Assembly (NCBI GenBank): GCA_022010095.1
Contig: CP091739.1
Coordinates: 248,001-312,000, forward strand
Length of the DNA stretch: 64,000 nucleotides
Reading direction: 5' to 3'
From: Clostridium sp.
Lineage (GTDB): Bacteria > Bacillota_I > Bacilli_A > RF39 > UBA660
In this document: piece by piece, positions 29,819 to 42,174 of the stretch
Layout: each line of letters begins with the position of its first letter
Position numbering within the stretch: the first letter of the stretch is position 1
Translations under genes and position numbers: made by a program
The notes under the pieces: generated by a model
What the model was told of the DNA's origin: nothing
The model's database searches: none
The model's input: the letters and a program-made list of their open reading frames with translations, nothing else

Positions 29819-31189
29819 ATGAATAAGATAGTAAAAAAATGTGTTGTGTTTCTATTGCGATAATTTCACTTTCAAGTGTAATTTATTTTTTCTATCTTAA
29901 AAACGATTATAAAGTAAATGGTTATCCAAATATTACAACTACTAATATTAGCTATGATGATAATAAATTAACAATAACATATGAATTAAATAATACTAAA
30001 CTTAATCATAATAAAATATATTGTAACTATGGCATAGACAATGAAGAATATAATACATTCACTAATGAATGGAAAGAAACTACTAATAATAAATGTGTGA
30101 TACAATTAAGCAATCAAGGAAAATATTATGTCTATTTAAAGAATGAAAACAATACTATATATAAAGTTGATTCAACTGAAAATTATGGTAGTATAACTGA
30201 TATAAAATTAAATAAAGAAAATATCTATTTAGCAATTAATGGAGAAGAAAAAATTAATTATGAAGTAACATCAGTAGGAAATATTGATATAAGCCCTACT
30301 CTATATAGTGATAATGATAAAATTGCCACTATTGATAATGATGGTAAAATAAAAGGTATAAGTAAAGGTAATACAAACATCAACATAAAAGTTGGAAATA
30401 TAGTAAAACAAATAAATGTACTTGTAACTGATTTAATAGTTAAAAGACCTAATAAATTTAATAGCAAAAAAAATCATATTTGCCTTGTAATAAATATAGT
30501 GAAAAAGATAATGATACTCTTGATTTAATATTAAAATCAAGAATAGAAGATGTTGGGTATAAAACAAGAGCTGGTGCTGTTGAGGCTGCTAGATTCTTAA
30601 CATTAGAGTTTCCATATAAAATAAGATACTTTAGTGAAAATGGTAGAGGTTCAACTAATAAAGTTGAAGGTGAAGGAAGATATTATAATGTAGGTTTGTA
30701 TTTACACAAATCAAGATTTAAAAATATTAAGAAATCACTTGCTGGACCTGCTACCTGGGGTTGTTCTCTTTATAGTAGGCCATCAAAAGGTAAAAGAAGT
30801 AATGGACTAGATTGTAGTGGATTTGTTTCATGGGTAATGCTAAATGGTGGTTTTGATGTTGGTGACATAGGTGCTGGACTTGCTCCTCATTTAGATTTAA
30901 CAGATTATGGTATAAGAACAAATTTCAATGCTAATGTTGTAAAGTCAGGTAAAGTAAAAAGTTGGTGATTTATTAAGTTCAGGTGGAAAACAAGGAGGAC
31001 ATATAGCAATAATAGTTGGTGAAGATGATAATTATTATTACGTAGCAGAAAGTTTATGGACACCACCAAATGTAGCAGTTGTAATAATGCCATATTCTAA
31101 AAAGACAATATTTAAAAAGATATTATTATGTAATGCTTATGGATAGTTATTATAAAGAAGATGGTAAATTAACTAAATTATGGTATTAA
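29819..31189 (+). CDS. Secreted NlpC/P60 endopeptidase with Ig-like (BIG2) domain
   Basis: About 455 residues. The N-terminal signal-anchor (CCVSIAIISLSSVIYFFYL) is followed by a beta domain. A BIG2-type repeat follows (ISPTLYSDNDKIATIDNDGK, then IKGISKGNTNINIKVGN). The C-terminal NlpC/P60 domain carries catalytic Cys in NGLDCSGFVSWVML and catalytic His in GGHIAIIVGE; YYYVAESLW follows. Such enzymes cut stem peptides of peptidoglycan or related amide bonds. Frames move at A runs at about 29834, 30470 and 30957. A terminator follows at 31198-31231. It is unusual among plus-strand genes on this side of the terminus. Confidence 0.82.
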
Positions 31190-31197
31190 TGTATACA

Positions 31198-31231
31198 AAA
31201 AAACTTCTAGTAGAAATATCTAGAAGTTTTT
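31198..31231. terminator. Terminator between the NlpC and ABC genes
   Basis: AAAACTTCTAG pairs with CTAGAAGTTTTT. It serves the plus gene and, with A/T on both sides, possibly the ABC gene on minus. Confidence 0.75.
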
Positions 31232-31248
31232 AATATATTACATTTATC

Positions 31249-34200
31249 TTACTCACTACGAAGTGCTTCTACTGGATCTTTTTTACTTGCCATATTAGAT
31301 GGGATAATACCTGCGATTAATGTAAGAATAACGCTTAATAATATTAATCCTACCCCTCCATATAATGGAAGTGTTGCTATATTTTTTTAACATTAATTAA
31401 ATTATTAATTATTATATTAATTGGTATACATAGTATTAATGTAACACCTATACCTAATATTCCAGATATAAATCCTTCTATAAATGTTTCTGCATTAAAT
31501 ACATGTGCTATATCTTTTTTTAGAAGCACCTACTGCTCTTAAAAATACCTATTTCTTTAGTTCTTTCAAGAACACTTATATATGTGATAATAGCAATCAT
31601 AATAGATGAAACAACAAGTGAAATTGATACAAACGCTATTAAAAACATAACTTACAGTGTTAACTACTTCTTTAACAGAAGACATTAATATACCGGTTGT
31701 ATCAGTATATTTTTATTTCATCTTCATCATTACCATTATTTTTTTAACTTTATCATTATATTTATCAACAAAAATCAATAAAGTTCTCTTTTTGAATCAA
31801 AACTATTAAAATAGAAAGATATCATAGTAGGTTCATTAATATCTTGATAACCTAAATTAGTAAGATTATTTGAATATGTTTTTTTCATTATTAGACGCAA
31901 AAGATGTCATTATTCTTTTTAAGTTCTTCTTCTGTTAAATTGAATTTAAATGCAGAAGCAATCTTCTTTTTCATCAACGCTAAATGCATTACTAAAAGTT
32001 GATATAAGATTATTAATAAGGTTCCCTACTTCACTAAGTATTGTTTTTTGCATTACTGCTTCTATCATTTTAGATGACATCATATCACTTGTGCTTATTA
32101 TTATTGAACTATTTACATATAAGTTTATTGATTGGTTTATTACTTCATTAGTGATAGGGGCTGCCATATTATCTGGAACAGTAGTAAATGAACTATCATT
32201 TTGATTATATAGTGTTATATATGAAGTTAAGAATCCTTTTTAATAAATTAGTATATGTAGTATTAAATACATCATAAGGTATAACATAATCACTCTCTAA
32301 TTCTTTTTAATATTTTTTTATTGTATTTTTCATTATTTATAAAGTTATTTACTATTGTTTCTATATCATTCATTTCTAATATTGCTACTTCTTCATTATT
32401 AAGTAATTTAGAAGTCTTTAGAGGGTCTTTTATATAATTTGTAAGTAAATTATCAAGTAAAGTATTTAATATGCTTAAAAAAAGTCTTTTTTAGCCTTAC
32501 TTGTATCAGTAGTAATAGATGATGAGATATTTTAGAAATGGTATTACTTGTGTTATTCTTAATAGTATTTTCATCTATATCCATATTAAATGCACTCTTT
32601 AACATGTCAGTATCTACTTTAATAAGTTCTTCAAAATCAATATTAGATTTATTACTATCATCATCAAATCTCTTATTACTAAAAACATCTATATCTTTAT
32701 TACTAAGTTGTTTCTTAACAATATCACTATTTTTTTAGATTTATTAATTAAGTAATTAGTAAGTTCTTTTTGTATAAGCAACACCTGGATTTAAACTCAT
32801 TGAATTTATTCCATCTTTAAGAGTAACAATACCAACTATTTTAATATCTAATGATTTATCATATAACTTTTTTTCATATATTCTTCATTATCAGACATAT
32901 CTTCATATATATTGTATTTAGAATTATATTTATATGTTTCATATGGAAGAATTAATTTAAGTTTTTATATTCATAAGTTCTTCATAAGTAAAAATCATAT
33001 GGTTTATTATTTATATTAACTTTTTTTCACCACTCATAAGTTTAGTGACCATATCATTTAGTTCACTATAATCTCTTATTCCAAGTGAATAAACTAGTAA
33101 ATCTGATATAGTATTTTTATTAGGAAGTACTATAACCATTTCATCATATTTGCTAGGCCAAGAGCCTTTTAAAACATCATATTGACTTTCAAGTTTATCC
33201 ATATTATCTATCATTTCATTAAATACACTACTGAAACTTTGATATGTACTTGCGACACTACTAGAATACACACTTGTCATAAGTGAACTTGGATTTAGTT
33301 TACTTATCTTATTTTGAGTCAAGAGTGTATATATTTGGTGTAACATTATATGAATATTTTACTGAAGATATATCATCTTTAAGTAATAGCTTATTTTTTT
33401 CATAATAATTTTTAAAACTCTTTAAATTATTCTTAGATACACTTCCAAACATTGATGTAATATATTGTTTCTCATGTACTTTATTACTTTTTATCATCAT
33501 AATTACCTTTATCCATCATTGATAAGAATAGTGATGTCATATCAGCTTGTTTACTTGTGATACTAAGTGGATATGAACTAAGTGTATCTTCTTGTATACT
33601 ATTTATATAATTTTTGAAATCCATTTGATAATGACATTATAAGTGCTATACCAATTATTCCAATAGAACCTGCAAGTGATACTAGAATAGTTCTACCTTT
33701 CTTTGTCATAAGATTATTAAATGATAAACTAAATGCTGTTAAAAGAGACATTGATGTTCTTTTAGTAAAGTTTTCTTCTATTATTTTAGATTTAACATCT
33801 TTATATGGATTAGTATCATCAACCACTTTACCATCTTTTTATATTAATTATTCTAGTAGCATAGTTTTTTTAGCAAGTTCTGGATTATGTGTAACCATGA
33901 TAACAAGTTTAGTCTTTGATACTTCTTTTAATAATTCCATTATCTGAACTGATGTATTTGAATCAAGTGCTCCTGTTGGTTCATCTGCAAGTATGATATC
34001 TGGATCATTTACAAGTGCTCTTGCTATCGCAACTCTCTGCATTTGACCACCACTTAATTGATTAGGTTTTTTATTTATATGATCTTTAAGTCCTACTTTA
34101 GTAAGTGCTTCTATTGCTCTTATTTTTCTTTCTTCTTTAGAAACACCACCTAGTGTTAAAGCAAGTTCTACATTTGATAATATTGATTGATGAGATATAA

Positions 34201-34484
34201 GATTATAATTTTGAAATACGAACCCTACTCTATAGTTTCTATATGTGTCCCATTCTCTACCTTTATATAGTTTTTGTACTTACATTATTTATTATTAAGT
34301 CACCACTAGTATATTTATCAAGTCCACCAATAATATTTAAAAGAGTTGTTTTACCACTACCAGAAGGACCTAAAATAGTCCTGCGAACTCATGTTCTCTA
34401 AATGATATACTTACATTATTAAGTGCTGTTTGTTTAAAATTATTTGTATTGTATGTTTTTACTTATTTTTTTAAGTTCAAGCAT
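31249..34484 (-). CDS. ABC transporter: ATPase fused to a MacB/FtsX-type permease
   Basis: TTAGGAGGAG precedes ATG 34484. Residues 1-220 are a complete ATPase: [16 protein letters not shown] (Walker A), [17 protein letters not shown] (signature), [13 protein letters not shown] (Walker B), [10 protein letters not shown] (switch His). The chain continues without a stop ([17 protein letters not shown]) into [20 protein letters not shown], the first permease helix. A large outside domain of some 600 residues ([15 protein letters not shown] region) and three C-terminal helices end VEALRSE. Family knowledge: such transporters export peptides or lipoproteins or resist antimicrobials. At least 20 indels interrupt it; whether ATPase and permease are one chain should be checked. 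Confidence 0.8.
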
Positions 34485-35085
34485 TTATACTCCTCCTAAC
34501 ATGATTATTTATTTTATTATAATATTTTTTTAAATGTTCAAGTAAAATATTAGTTCCAAGTAATATTAATATGATACCTCCAATTATTTGAGCAACTTTA
34601 CCATATTTAGAGCCAAATTTACTACCAATTTTAACACCTATCATTGATATTATGAATGTAATTATCGCAATTACTGTAAAAGTTAATATTGCATTATTAC
34701 TACCATAAGCACATGCATAAGCAATACCAACAGCAAGAGCATCAATACTAGTCGCAACGCCAAGTAATAATATATTTTTAATACTTAAATCACTATTATT
34801 ATTTTCTTCTTCATTATTTGATTCAATAATCATTTTAATTCCTATAAATCCAAGTAATACAAAAGCAACATAATGATCAACATTAACAATTATTTTTTCA
34901 AAAGCACTACCAAGTAAATATCCAATTAAAGGCATTATTCCTTGAAAAAAACCAAAACATAATGCAAGTTTCATAGTATCTTTTACACTGATATTCTTAA
35001 CTGATAATCCTTTTACAACTGATACTGCAAATGCATCTGCGAAAGCAAGTCCTACACTAATTAATAATATTTGTAATATATCCAT
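34477..35085 (-). CDS. mntP: Manganese efflux pump MntP
   Basis: Six-helix Mn2+ exporter, 202 residues, one intact frame. LAFADAFAVSVVKGL and VATSIDALAVGIAYA are the paired family motifs with membrane Asp residues. GFFQGIMPLIGYLLG and IGIKMIIES are also typical. GGAG precedes ATG 35085. The C-terminus either overlaps the ABC gene start by 8 bases as read, or ends earlier (after about HLKN) if one A is removed near 34527. Gene order suggests co-transcription with the ABC transporter. Confidence 0.93.
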   Translation of the reverse strand: MDILQILLISVGLAFADAFAVSVVKGLSVKNISVKDTMKLALCFGFFQGIMPLIGYLLGSAFEKIIVNVDHYVAFVLLGFIGIKMIIESNNEEENNNSDLSIKNILLLGVATSIDALAVGIAYACAYGSNNAILTFTVIAIITFIISMIGVKIGSKFGSKYGKVAQIIGGIILILLGTNILLEHLKKYYNKINNHVRRSINA

Positions 35086-35124
35086 ATTTTTTTCTCCATA
35101 ATAATTATATCATTTAAAGAAATA

Positions 35125-35176
35125 AAAAAAGAATTTAGATTTACATGATTTACACTATTTATCTAAATCTTTATGT
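35125..35176 (-). terminator. Probable terminator upstream of mntP
   Basis: On minus AAGATTTAGAT pairs imperfectly with ATCTAAATTCT and is followed by seven Ts. It ends the XRE gene transcript. Confidence 0.55.
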
Positions 35177-35185
35177 TTCTACTGG

Positions 35186-35900
35186 TTATTTGTAAATAAA
35201 TCTATAAATTATTTTTTTAATAATCTTATCAATAAAAAAAAGTATAAAAAAACCATTATTATTGATATTAAAAAGTCCTATATAAAAATTCAGGAAAAAG
35301 CAAGATTAATACTGTTATATAAATTAATATCTTTAGTTATACCAATAGTATACCAAGTAAAAAAATTCATATATTTCTGATATTACTAGTCCAACGACAC
35401 CTATTCCACCTAATATTTTTATTTGTCTTTTTTTATATTTTTAAATTTAAACCATATTCCGAGGAAAAAAATAATATAATTGATACAATAGTTATTGAAC
35501 TTAATAAAATAATTAAACCACTTATTTCTTGAACATCTCTCATACCACCAAATTGATAAAGTAACATGGGCATTAAGCTCATAATAAATAATATTGTAAG
35601 TATTACTTGTTTATTTCTACTACCTACTTTATTACTATAATTAATTAATGTTTTTAGTATATAGTTTATCCTTTTTTTATCATTTATTCTTTCACCATTT
35701 AATAATTCTATAATAGAAATATCTAGTTCATTACATAATGGTTCGAATAAAGATATATCCATCATTGTTTTTACCGCTTTTTCCCATCTACTTATTGATT
35801 TATTACTAACACCTAATTTTTTTCTGCTAAATCTTCTTGTGTCATATTCTTTTCCCTACGACATTTCGCTATAAATAACCCTATTTTTTTCTTGATTCAT
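35186..35900 (-). CDS. XRE regulator with membrane C-terminus
   Basis: CATGAGGTGAAAA precedes ATG 35900 and TATAAT lies upstream. The N-terminal HTH reads REKNMTQEDLAEKLGVSNKS then ISRWEKAVKTMDISLFEPLC and LLNGERI. This is followed by four membrane helices (QVILTILFIMSLMPMLLYQF, GLIILLSSITIVSIILFF, KILGGIGVVGLVISEIYEFF). Regulators of this shape, common in Bacilli, sense membrane or envelope state. About 235 residues with indels at about 35250-35450 and 35815-35880. Confidence 0.7.
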
Positions 35901-36047
35901 TTTTCACCTCATGAGAAAAATTATACAAAATAATCGTATAAATTGACAGGACATAAAATGAGAATAATATTATTTAACATATTTATTAAATAATTCTTTA
36001 ATTTATTATTAAAAAAATGTTATTATTTTTAATAGGAGGATAAAAAT

Positions 36048-36931
36048 ATGGATGAAATAAGAGAAAAAAAGCTGAAAAAGGAAATTGAAAAAGCTAAGAA
36101 GTGATGAAAGATTAGCTACATTATTTGAGAATCCTAGATTTTTATAGTGAAGTATTAGCTCAATTATTATATAATTCTAGTAATCCTAATTTTAAAATGA
36201 CAGTTGAAGATGGAAAATTGAAAGTTAGAACTGAATATAATGCTATGCCACAACAAGTTGATTATAATAATCCTTTAAGAAGTCAAAGTGAAGTTACAAC
36301 TTATTATATTGCTAGGAAAGATGGTGCTAATAATTTGGTTGCTGTAAGAGAACGTGGTTCAACATATTATAACGCATATGATACTAATGGACTTGATAAG
36401 GGAACATTTAGTCAAGAATATTTTATAGCTAATCCAAATGGTGATATAACTCATCAAGGAAATATGCAGACTTCTATTGATGTTATTAAAAATTATCCAG
36501 CAAGTAGTATCAAGTCATTAAATCAAGTAAGTAATTTATTATTAAGTGAAAATGCTATGTTTAGTGGCAATTTTATAGAGCCAACTGTTAATAATGCAAA
36601 TGTATCATATACTTGTAGTAGCAGACTTCCAGATAAGTCTGGAATAGTAAGAACAAGTATAATGGAAAGAAAGTCAAGTTCAAAAGAAAGTTCAGATCTT
36701 AGAAAAGGACAATATTCTGTTTTTAGCAACAGAGAGACCAGAAAAATATGTCTATTGGTGCTGTTATTGCAGAAAGTGAAACATATACTACATCAGCAGG
36801 AATTAGTCAACAAGTACCTATGACACCTAAACCTATAAATGGCGTACAATTTTTCATTACAAGATACTTTAAATTATTATCAAAATTCTTTTCAAATGGC
36901 AATTGATGCAAATAAGCAAATGGGATTATAA
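36048..36931 (+). CDS. Hypothetical soluble protein
   Basis: AATAGGAGGATAAA precedes ATG 36048. Product about 292 residues: a charged helical start (MDEIREKKLKKEIEKAKKS), ENPRFLYSEVLAQLLYNSSN, then a long Asn/Ser/Thr-rich beta part (TVEDGKLKVRTEYNAMPQQ, VTTYYIARKDGANNLVAVRE) and a C-terminal ATERPEKYMSIGAVIAESE with FQMAIDANKQMGL. Four indels only. It has no signal peptide. No family is recognised. It is a plus-strand gene in a mostly minus region, isolated from neighbours. Confidence 0.55.
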
Positions 36932-36966
36932 TGTTAGAATAATAATTAATATGTCATATTTAATTA

Positions 36967-37528
36967 TTATTCTTTTATTTTTGCACACAATTCTAATATC
37001 TTTTTTTATAGTATTAGCTGTTCTTATAGTAATTTTATCTTTAATACTAGTGCTTGTTGTTTTTAACCCACCATGTGGACTTTCTATAATTCTTTAAATC
37101 AAATGTCCAAAATATAGAGTTGTTATATTCAATAATTTGTTCAATATCAGCTTTAGGTTCACCAATCATATTATATACTTCTTCATATTTAGTAGGAGGA
37201 ATTATAAAAAAATAAGATTATCATAAGTTTCTTTTGTTATTTGTACCCCACCACTCTGGACTACTTTTTAATATACCTTCAAGTTCACTTGAAGTAATCA
37301 CAAATACTGGAATATCAAGATTAAATCTATTTTTTTAATTATATTATAAATATCATTCATTACATATTCTTTATCTTTATCACTATCTAAAATAACATTA
37401 CCACTATTTAAATAAGTTAAAAACATTTTTGATATTTTTTTGGAAAGTTCATTCTTTAATTCAGCCATAGATATTTTTATTTTTTTACCACTTATATTAA
37501 TGCCTCTTAATAATACAATATATTTCAT
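36967..37528 (-). CDS. DUF1697 family protein
   Basis: AAAGGAGT precedes ATG 37528. MKYIVLLRGINISGKKIKIS followed by MAELKNEL is the N-terminal signature (L-x-R-G-I-N-V-x-x-K, M-x-x-L). YLNSGNVILDS, VITSSELEGIL, the aromatic WTFDLKNYRKSTWW and a final DKITIRTANTIKKI match the family order. About 187 residues, normal. Function unknown in the family. Indels at about 36990, 37060, 37208, 37268 and 37333. Confidence 0.82.
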
Positions 37529-37572
37529 ATAAACTCCTTTAAATTCATTTAATAATTTTATCACCATCTATT

Positions 37573-38777
37573 TTATATTAAATAATATTTTTCAAGTAAT
37601 GTAATACATTCAATATGTTTTGTCTTATTAAACATATTTATTATTTCTAGTTTTACCATTTTATAATTATTAAGTAAATCTATATCTCTTTTTAATGTTT
37701 TAGGATTACATGAAATATAAACTATTCTTTTAGCGTTAGACTTATTTAAAAAAATTAATTACTTTTTTTGATAGTCCACTTCTTGGTGGATCTACTATTA
37801 TTACATCATAATTACTATTTTTTTAGCAATACTAGCATCTCCACATACGAAATTTATATTATCAATATTATTTATTTTTTTATTTATATTAGCATTCTTT
37901 ATTGAATCTTTGTTTATTTCTATACCATCAATGTGTTTGAAATTGTCTTTTTAAGTATATTCCAATTGTACCAGTACCACAATATAAATCAAGCAAATTA
38001 TTACCATATCCAGCATATTCTCGTGCTTTATCATACATTATTTTCATGTTGTCTTTATTAACTTGAAAGAATGAATCTGGATAAATACTATATTTAATGT
38101 TATCTATTTCTTCAATAATATAGCTTTTTACCATAAATTAATTTATCATTTAGGTAAATTGATGTTATATTAAAGTTATTTATAAGACCATTTATATCAT
38201 ATTTTTTTACCTTTAAATATAACCATAGTATCTTTTAGTAGTTACTCTAATAATCACTTCAGTAATACCATTTAAATCATTTATTTTTTTAAATAATTAT
38301 ATATATCATTAATTCTATTATCTAAAAAGTAAACAATTATCAAATTTTACAATATCATTTGTCTTTTTCACTATAATATCCGATTTTACCATCTTTAACA
38401 TGAAATGTAGCCTTATTTCTATAATTATATTGATTATTAGTAAGCACGCTTTCTATATTTATATTAAATAATTTATTAATGTAGTCTATCTTTATTCTTT
38501 TTTTCACTATCAAAATCAATATGTAAGAAATTACATCCTCCACACTCATTATAACAATGACATTTAACTTCACATCTCTTATCACTTTTAGTAATGAATT
38601 CTATTATTTTTCCTACTGCGAATCTTTTTACTTACATTTACTATTTTTAAATTTTAACTTTTTTTCATTACTTAAAGTATATGGAACAAACACTACTATA
38701 TTATTTATTCTAGTAACACCATTTCCAATATCATCAACACTTTCAATAACCACATCATATATATCATTTATTTTCAT
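37573..38777 (-). CDS. 23S rRNA (uracil-5-)-methyltransferase, RlmCD/RumA type
   Basis: SAM-dependent enzyme that makes m5U in rRNA. N-terminal TRAM-like part (MKINDIYDVVIESVDDIGNG), then a [4Fe-4S] site CHCYNECGGC with an earlier Cys in SKCK. A central domain (NNQYNYRNKATFHVKDGKIG) follows. The SAM-binding segment is LLDLYCGTGTIGIYL. IIVDPPRSGLSKK and YISCNPKTLKRD hold the catalytic residues. Length is about 400 residues, slightly short. GAGGTGAAAT precedes the ATG. More than ten indels split it. TrmFO-type and TrmA enzymes are alternatives; the Fe-S cysteines favour RlmCD. Confidence 0.85.
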
Positions 38778-38792
38778 ATTTCACCTCATAAA

Positions 38793-38830
38793 AAAAGATA
38801 ACTACATTTTTACCACATAGTTATCTTCAT
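38793..38830 (-). terminator. Terminator between deoB and the methyltransferase gene
   Basis: AAGATAACTA pairs with TAGTTATCTT, followed on minus by seven Ts. Confidence 0.8.
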
Positions 38831-38865
38831 TTCTATAAAACTTATTATTTATTCTTTATCTTTTT

Positions 38866-40030
38866 CTTAATTCATCAAATATAGATGTGCCTATACCTAA
38901 ATCATTCTTAATATTGAAATTATCTAATATAGTAGCACCTATATCAGCAAAAGTTTTTTTCTATCAGGAAGTCTTTTTACCTGTTTTTAAATATAGGACT
39001 ATACATAAGTATTGGAACATTTTTCTCTTGTATGATCATTTCCTCTAAAAGTTGGATCATTACCATGATCAGCTGTAATAATAAGCAAATCATCTTTTTT
39101 TAAGATTTTTTTAAGTATAATTGGTAAATAGTAATTGAAGTCTTCAAGCGCTTTTAAATATCCTTCTCTATCTCTTCTATGTCCATATAACATATCAAAA
39201 TCATTTAGATTAGCAAACAATAGTCCACTAAATTCACCTTTAGCAAAGTCTATTATTTTTCATCATACCATCCATATTATCTTTTAGTTCTTATTTTTAA
39301 CTGCAATACTTTTTACCATTAAATATATCTGATATTTTACCTATAGCAATAGTTTGAATTCCATTTCTATCAAGTAAATCAAGTACATTGATTGGTGGGT
39401 CTAAAGCATAATCATGTCTTCTTGGAGTTCTTGTAAAACTTCCTGGTTTTCCAACAAATGGACGAGCAATAACTCTAGCTATTTTATATTCATCACCTTT
39501 TAGTAAGTTCACGTACCGTTTCACATATTTTTATATAATTCTTCTACTGGAATAATATCCTCATGAGCAGCAATTTGAAGTACAGAGTCAGCAGAAGTAT
39601 ATATAATTAATGCTCCTGTCTTCATATGCATTTCGCCTAAATCTTGTATTATTTGAGTGCCAGAAGCAGCAATATTACCAATTACATCTCTACCAGTAGC
39701 CTGTTGTATTTTACTTATAAGTTCCAAAGGAAATCCTTCAGGATATGTTTTATATGGAGTTTTACATACAGCACACATCATTTCATAATGACCATTTAAT
39801 GTATCTTTTGCAAGATTAATCGGACATGCTTTCATATAAAGTCCTCTTGTATTTTCTACTTCTTTTCCAACAAGTGTAGTAAGTCCAAGTCTTTCTAACG
39901 TATCTAAATTATATGAATCTCTTATTGTATGTAAAAGTGTATTAGCACCAACATCTCCATATTTAGCTGCATCACTTGCTTCTCCTACCCCTACACTATC
40001 CATTACTACTAAAAATATTCTTTTAAACAT
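38866..40030 (-). CDS. deoB: Phosphopentomutase
   Basis: Interconverts ribose/deoxyribose 1- and 5-phosphates in nucleoside salvage. [20 protein letters not shown] (metal Asp), [103 protein letters not shown] identify DeoB. About 388 residues. AAGGAAAG lies upstream; ATG 40036 is an alternative start. The frame breaks at about 39525, 39300, 39255 and 38998. It sits beside xerD, the same order as ripX-drm in B. subtilis. Confidence 0.95.
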
Positions 40031-40080
40031 TTGCATCACTTTCCTTCTTACTTCTATTAAAATACTCATTATAATTATCC

Positions 40081-40945
40081 TTAACAAAAATTATCTGCTA
40101 AATGAGTATATATTTCTGTTGTTACAACATTTTCATGTCCAAGTAACTCTTGAACACTTCTTATATCAGCCCCACATTCTATTAAATGAGTCGCAAAACT
40201 ATGTCTTAAAAACATGAGGAGTTATTTCTTTATTAATATTCTTTGTCTTTGCTATTTCACCTATTATTTTTATATAATCCTTGACGTGTCATCCTGTTAC
40301 CATGATTATTTAAAAAAAATAATGAATCAGTAGGCTTTTGCTTCTTTACAAATAACTTACTTCTATATTTATTAATATATAAATCTAAATAATTAACACA
40401 TACATGTGATAAAGGAACAATTCTCTCTTTACTACCTTTTTCCATATACATTAACAACCATATTACCAAGATCAATATTATTTAAATCTAAATTAACAAG
40501 TTCTGTTGCTCTAAGTCCTGTTGCATATAATAATTCAAGTATAGCCTTATTTCTATAATCAAATGGCGTTTCAAGCTTAATATCAAGTAATTTATCTACT
40601 TCTTCAATACTTAAATATTTAGGTAATGTTTTCTTTCTTTTTAAACTTTCAACATCTTCTGAAATATTAATATATCCCTTATAAATAGATAAATACTTAT
40701 AGAAACTCTTTATACTAGCAATTATCCTATTAATAGAACTTTCATTATAATTAGGAAGTATATGTAATACATAATTATCAATATCTTTTTTTAGATATAT
40801 CTAATATTTCTTTATTAGTATATTCTAAAAAAATGATGTTATATCTCTTATATATGATTCTATTGTATTTTTCTGAATAATTCTTATCAATTCTTAAATA
40901 ATCTTTAAAATCATCAACTAATTCTTTATTATCAATTTCTATCAT
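40081..40945 (-). CDS. xerD: Tyrosine recombinase XerD
   Basis: Site-specific recombinase that resolves chromosome dimers at dif. N-terminal SAM-like part ([20 protein letters not shown]). Catalytic Arg in [35 protein letters not shown] (H-x-x-R), [16 protein letters not shown] (His and nucleophile Tyr). [12 protein letters not shown] is also typical. Length about 288 residues. Synteny with deoB supports XerD. This is the likely partner for the dif-like sites at 20.75 and 28.3 kb and for phage integration. Indels at about 40212, 40268, 40444, 40790 and 40828. Confidence 0.9.
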
Positions 40946-40978
40946 AATTATTACCCTGATAACATTATACAATATAAA

Positions 40979-41003
40979 AAGACTATTTTTTTAATAGTCA
41001 TTT
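40979..41003 (-). terminator. Terminator after the LPG-synthase-type gene
   Basis: GACTAT and ATAGTC flank an A-rich loop and are followed by TTTTT on minus. Confidence 0.65.
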
Positions 41004-42027
41004 TACTTATTTTTTTACATTTTTTTGAATCAATTATGTTAAACATTATACCACCTGTAATCATTGGTATATAGTATGTTATAAATCTCCATACTAATAG
41101 TCCTGGTATTATGAATGCTTCTTTTACTATTACTTCAAAGTAGTGTATAAACGAATATTCTGCTCCTACACTAGCACCTGGTATTGGTACAAAGCATGAT
41201 GAAGTATATATAAAACAACCAAATATGATTGAATATATGAAGTTAATATTCATATCACTATGTAATGCTTTAAAAAAACAAAGAATGGTACCATAAAAAT
41301 ATATAGTCATATATATAAAGTTAATAATTACACATTTGATAATGAATTTCTTATCTTTAGCAAGTTCTTTATATCCAAGAGAATATTCAGTACATTTAGT
41401 AGACCATTTCTTTTTTTCTCATCTTCTTTATCTTTAAAGAATTTAAATTTATCAATAAAGAAATAACCTACTTTTTTTAGCAACACTTGTTTTTTTAAAC
41501 ATAAGAACATCGCAATAAATAATGAAACGATAGTTATAATTATACCAAGTATAGTAATATATAATATGAATCCACTAGGCATTATATTAAAGATGTATCC
41601 TATTATTAAATATAATATACTCATAAGAGTCATAGTTATTTGTAATATAATAAAATTTTCTACTAGAATCAATATTCCTTTAGTAACACTCACTCCTTCT
41701 CTATTTAATCTATATATTTGAAGTGGTTGACCTCCTAGTGAAAAAGGAGTTATCCCATTAAAAAAATTTAGTCATTATATTTAAATTAATCGCATCTTTG
41801 AATTTATAGTTTTTTTCTTTTGTTTTTTGATTAAAAATATATAGTAAATATGCTTCAACTATTATATATAATCCAAATATTATAAATGCTAGTATTATAT
41901 ATAAGTAATTAGCATTCTTTAATAACTTCATTGATTCTATAAAATTATCTTTAAGTAGATAATAAAAATATAAAAACATAGTAAGTAGAAAAAAATAAAT
42001 ATTGTTTTTAAATCCTATCTTCTTCAT
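40987..42027 (-). CDS. LPG-synthase transmembrane-type (UPF0104) membrane protein
   Basis: AAAGGTGG precedes ATG 42027. About 345 residues with seven to eight helices. FFNGITPFSLGGQPLQIYRL is the conserved loop of the MprF/UPF0104 membrane domain (PF03706), and CFVPIPGASVGAEYSFIHYF with LVWRFITYYIPMITGG are its second conserved block. In MprF this domain flips lipids; there is no C-terminal aminoacyl-transferase domain here, so it is a stand-alone flippase-like or glycolipid-related protein. Indels at about 41275, 41408, 41475 and 41765. Confidence 0.8.
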
Positions 42028-42174
42028 ATCTTAGCCACCTTTAAACATTATATCATAATTATAATATTTTTTTAAAGTGACTTTTTAAATGACAATAAAA
42101 AAATAAAAAAACAGAAATCTATTAATACATTGTTTTTAGATTTCGTTAATCTTATTTTTATTAATTATGAGATA

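Noticed and set aside
36903..37097. Plus ORF of 64 hydrophobic codons
   Set aside because: It overlaps the minus DUF1697 gene end, whose conserved DKITIRTANTIKKI segment is convincing.
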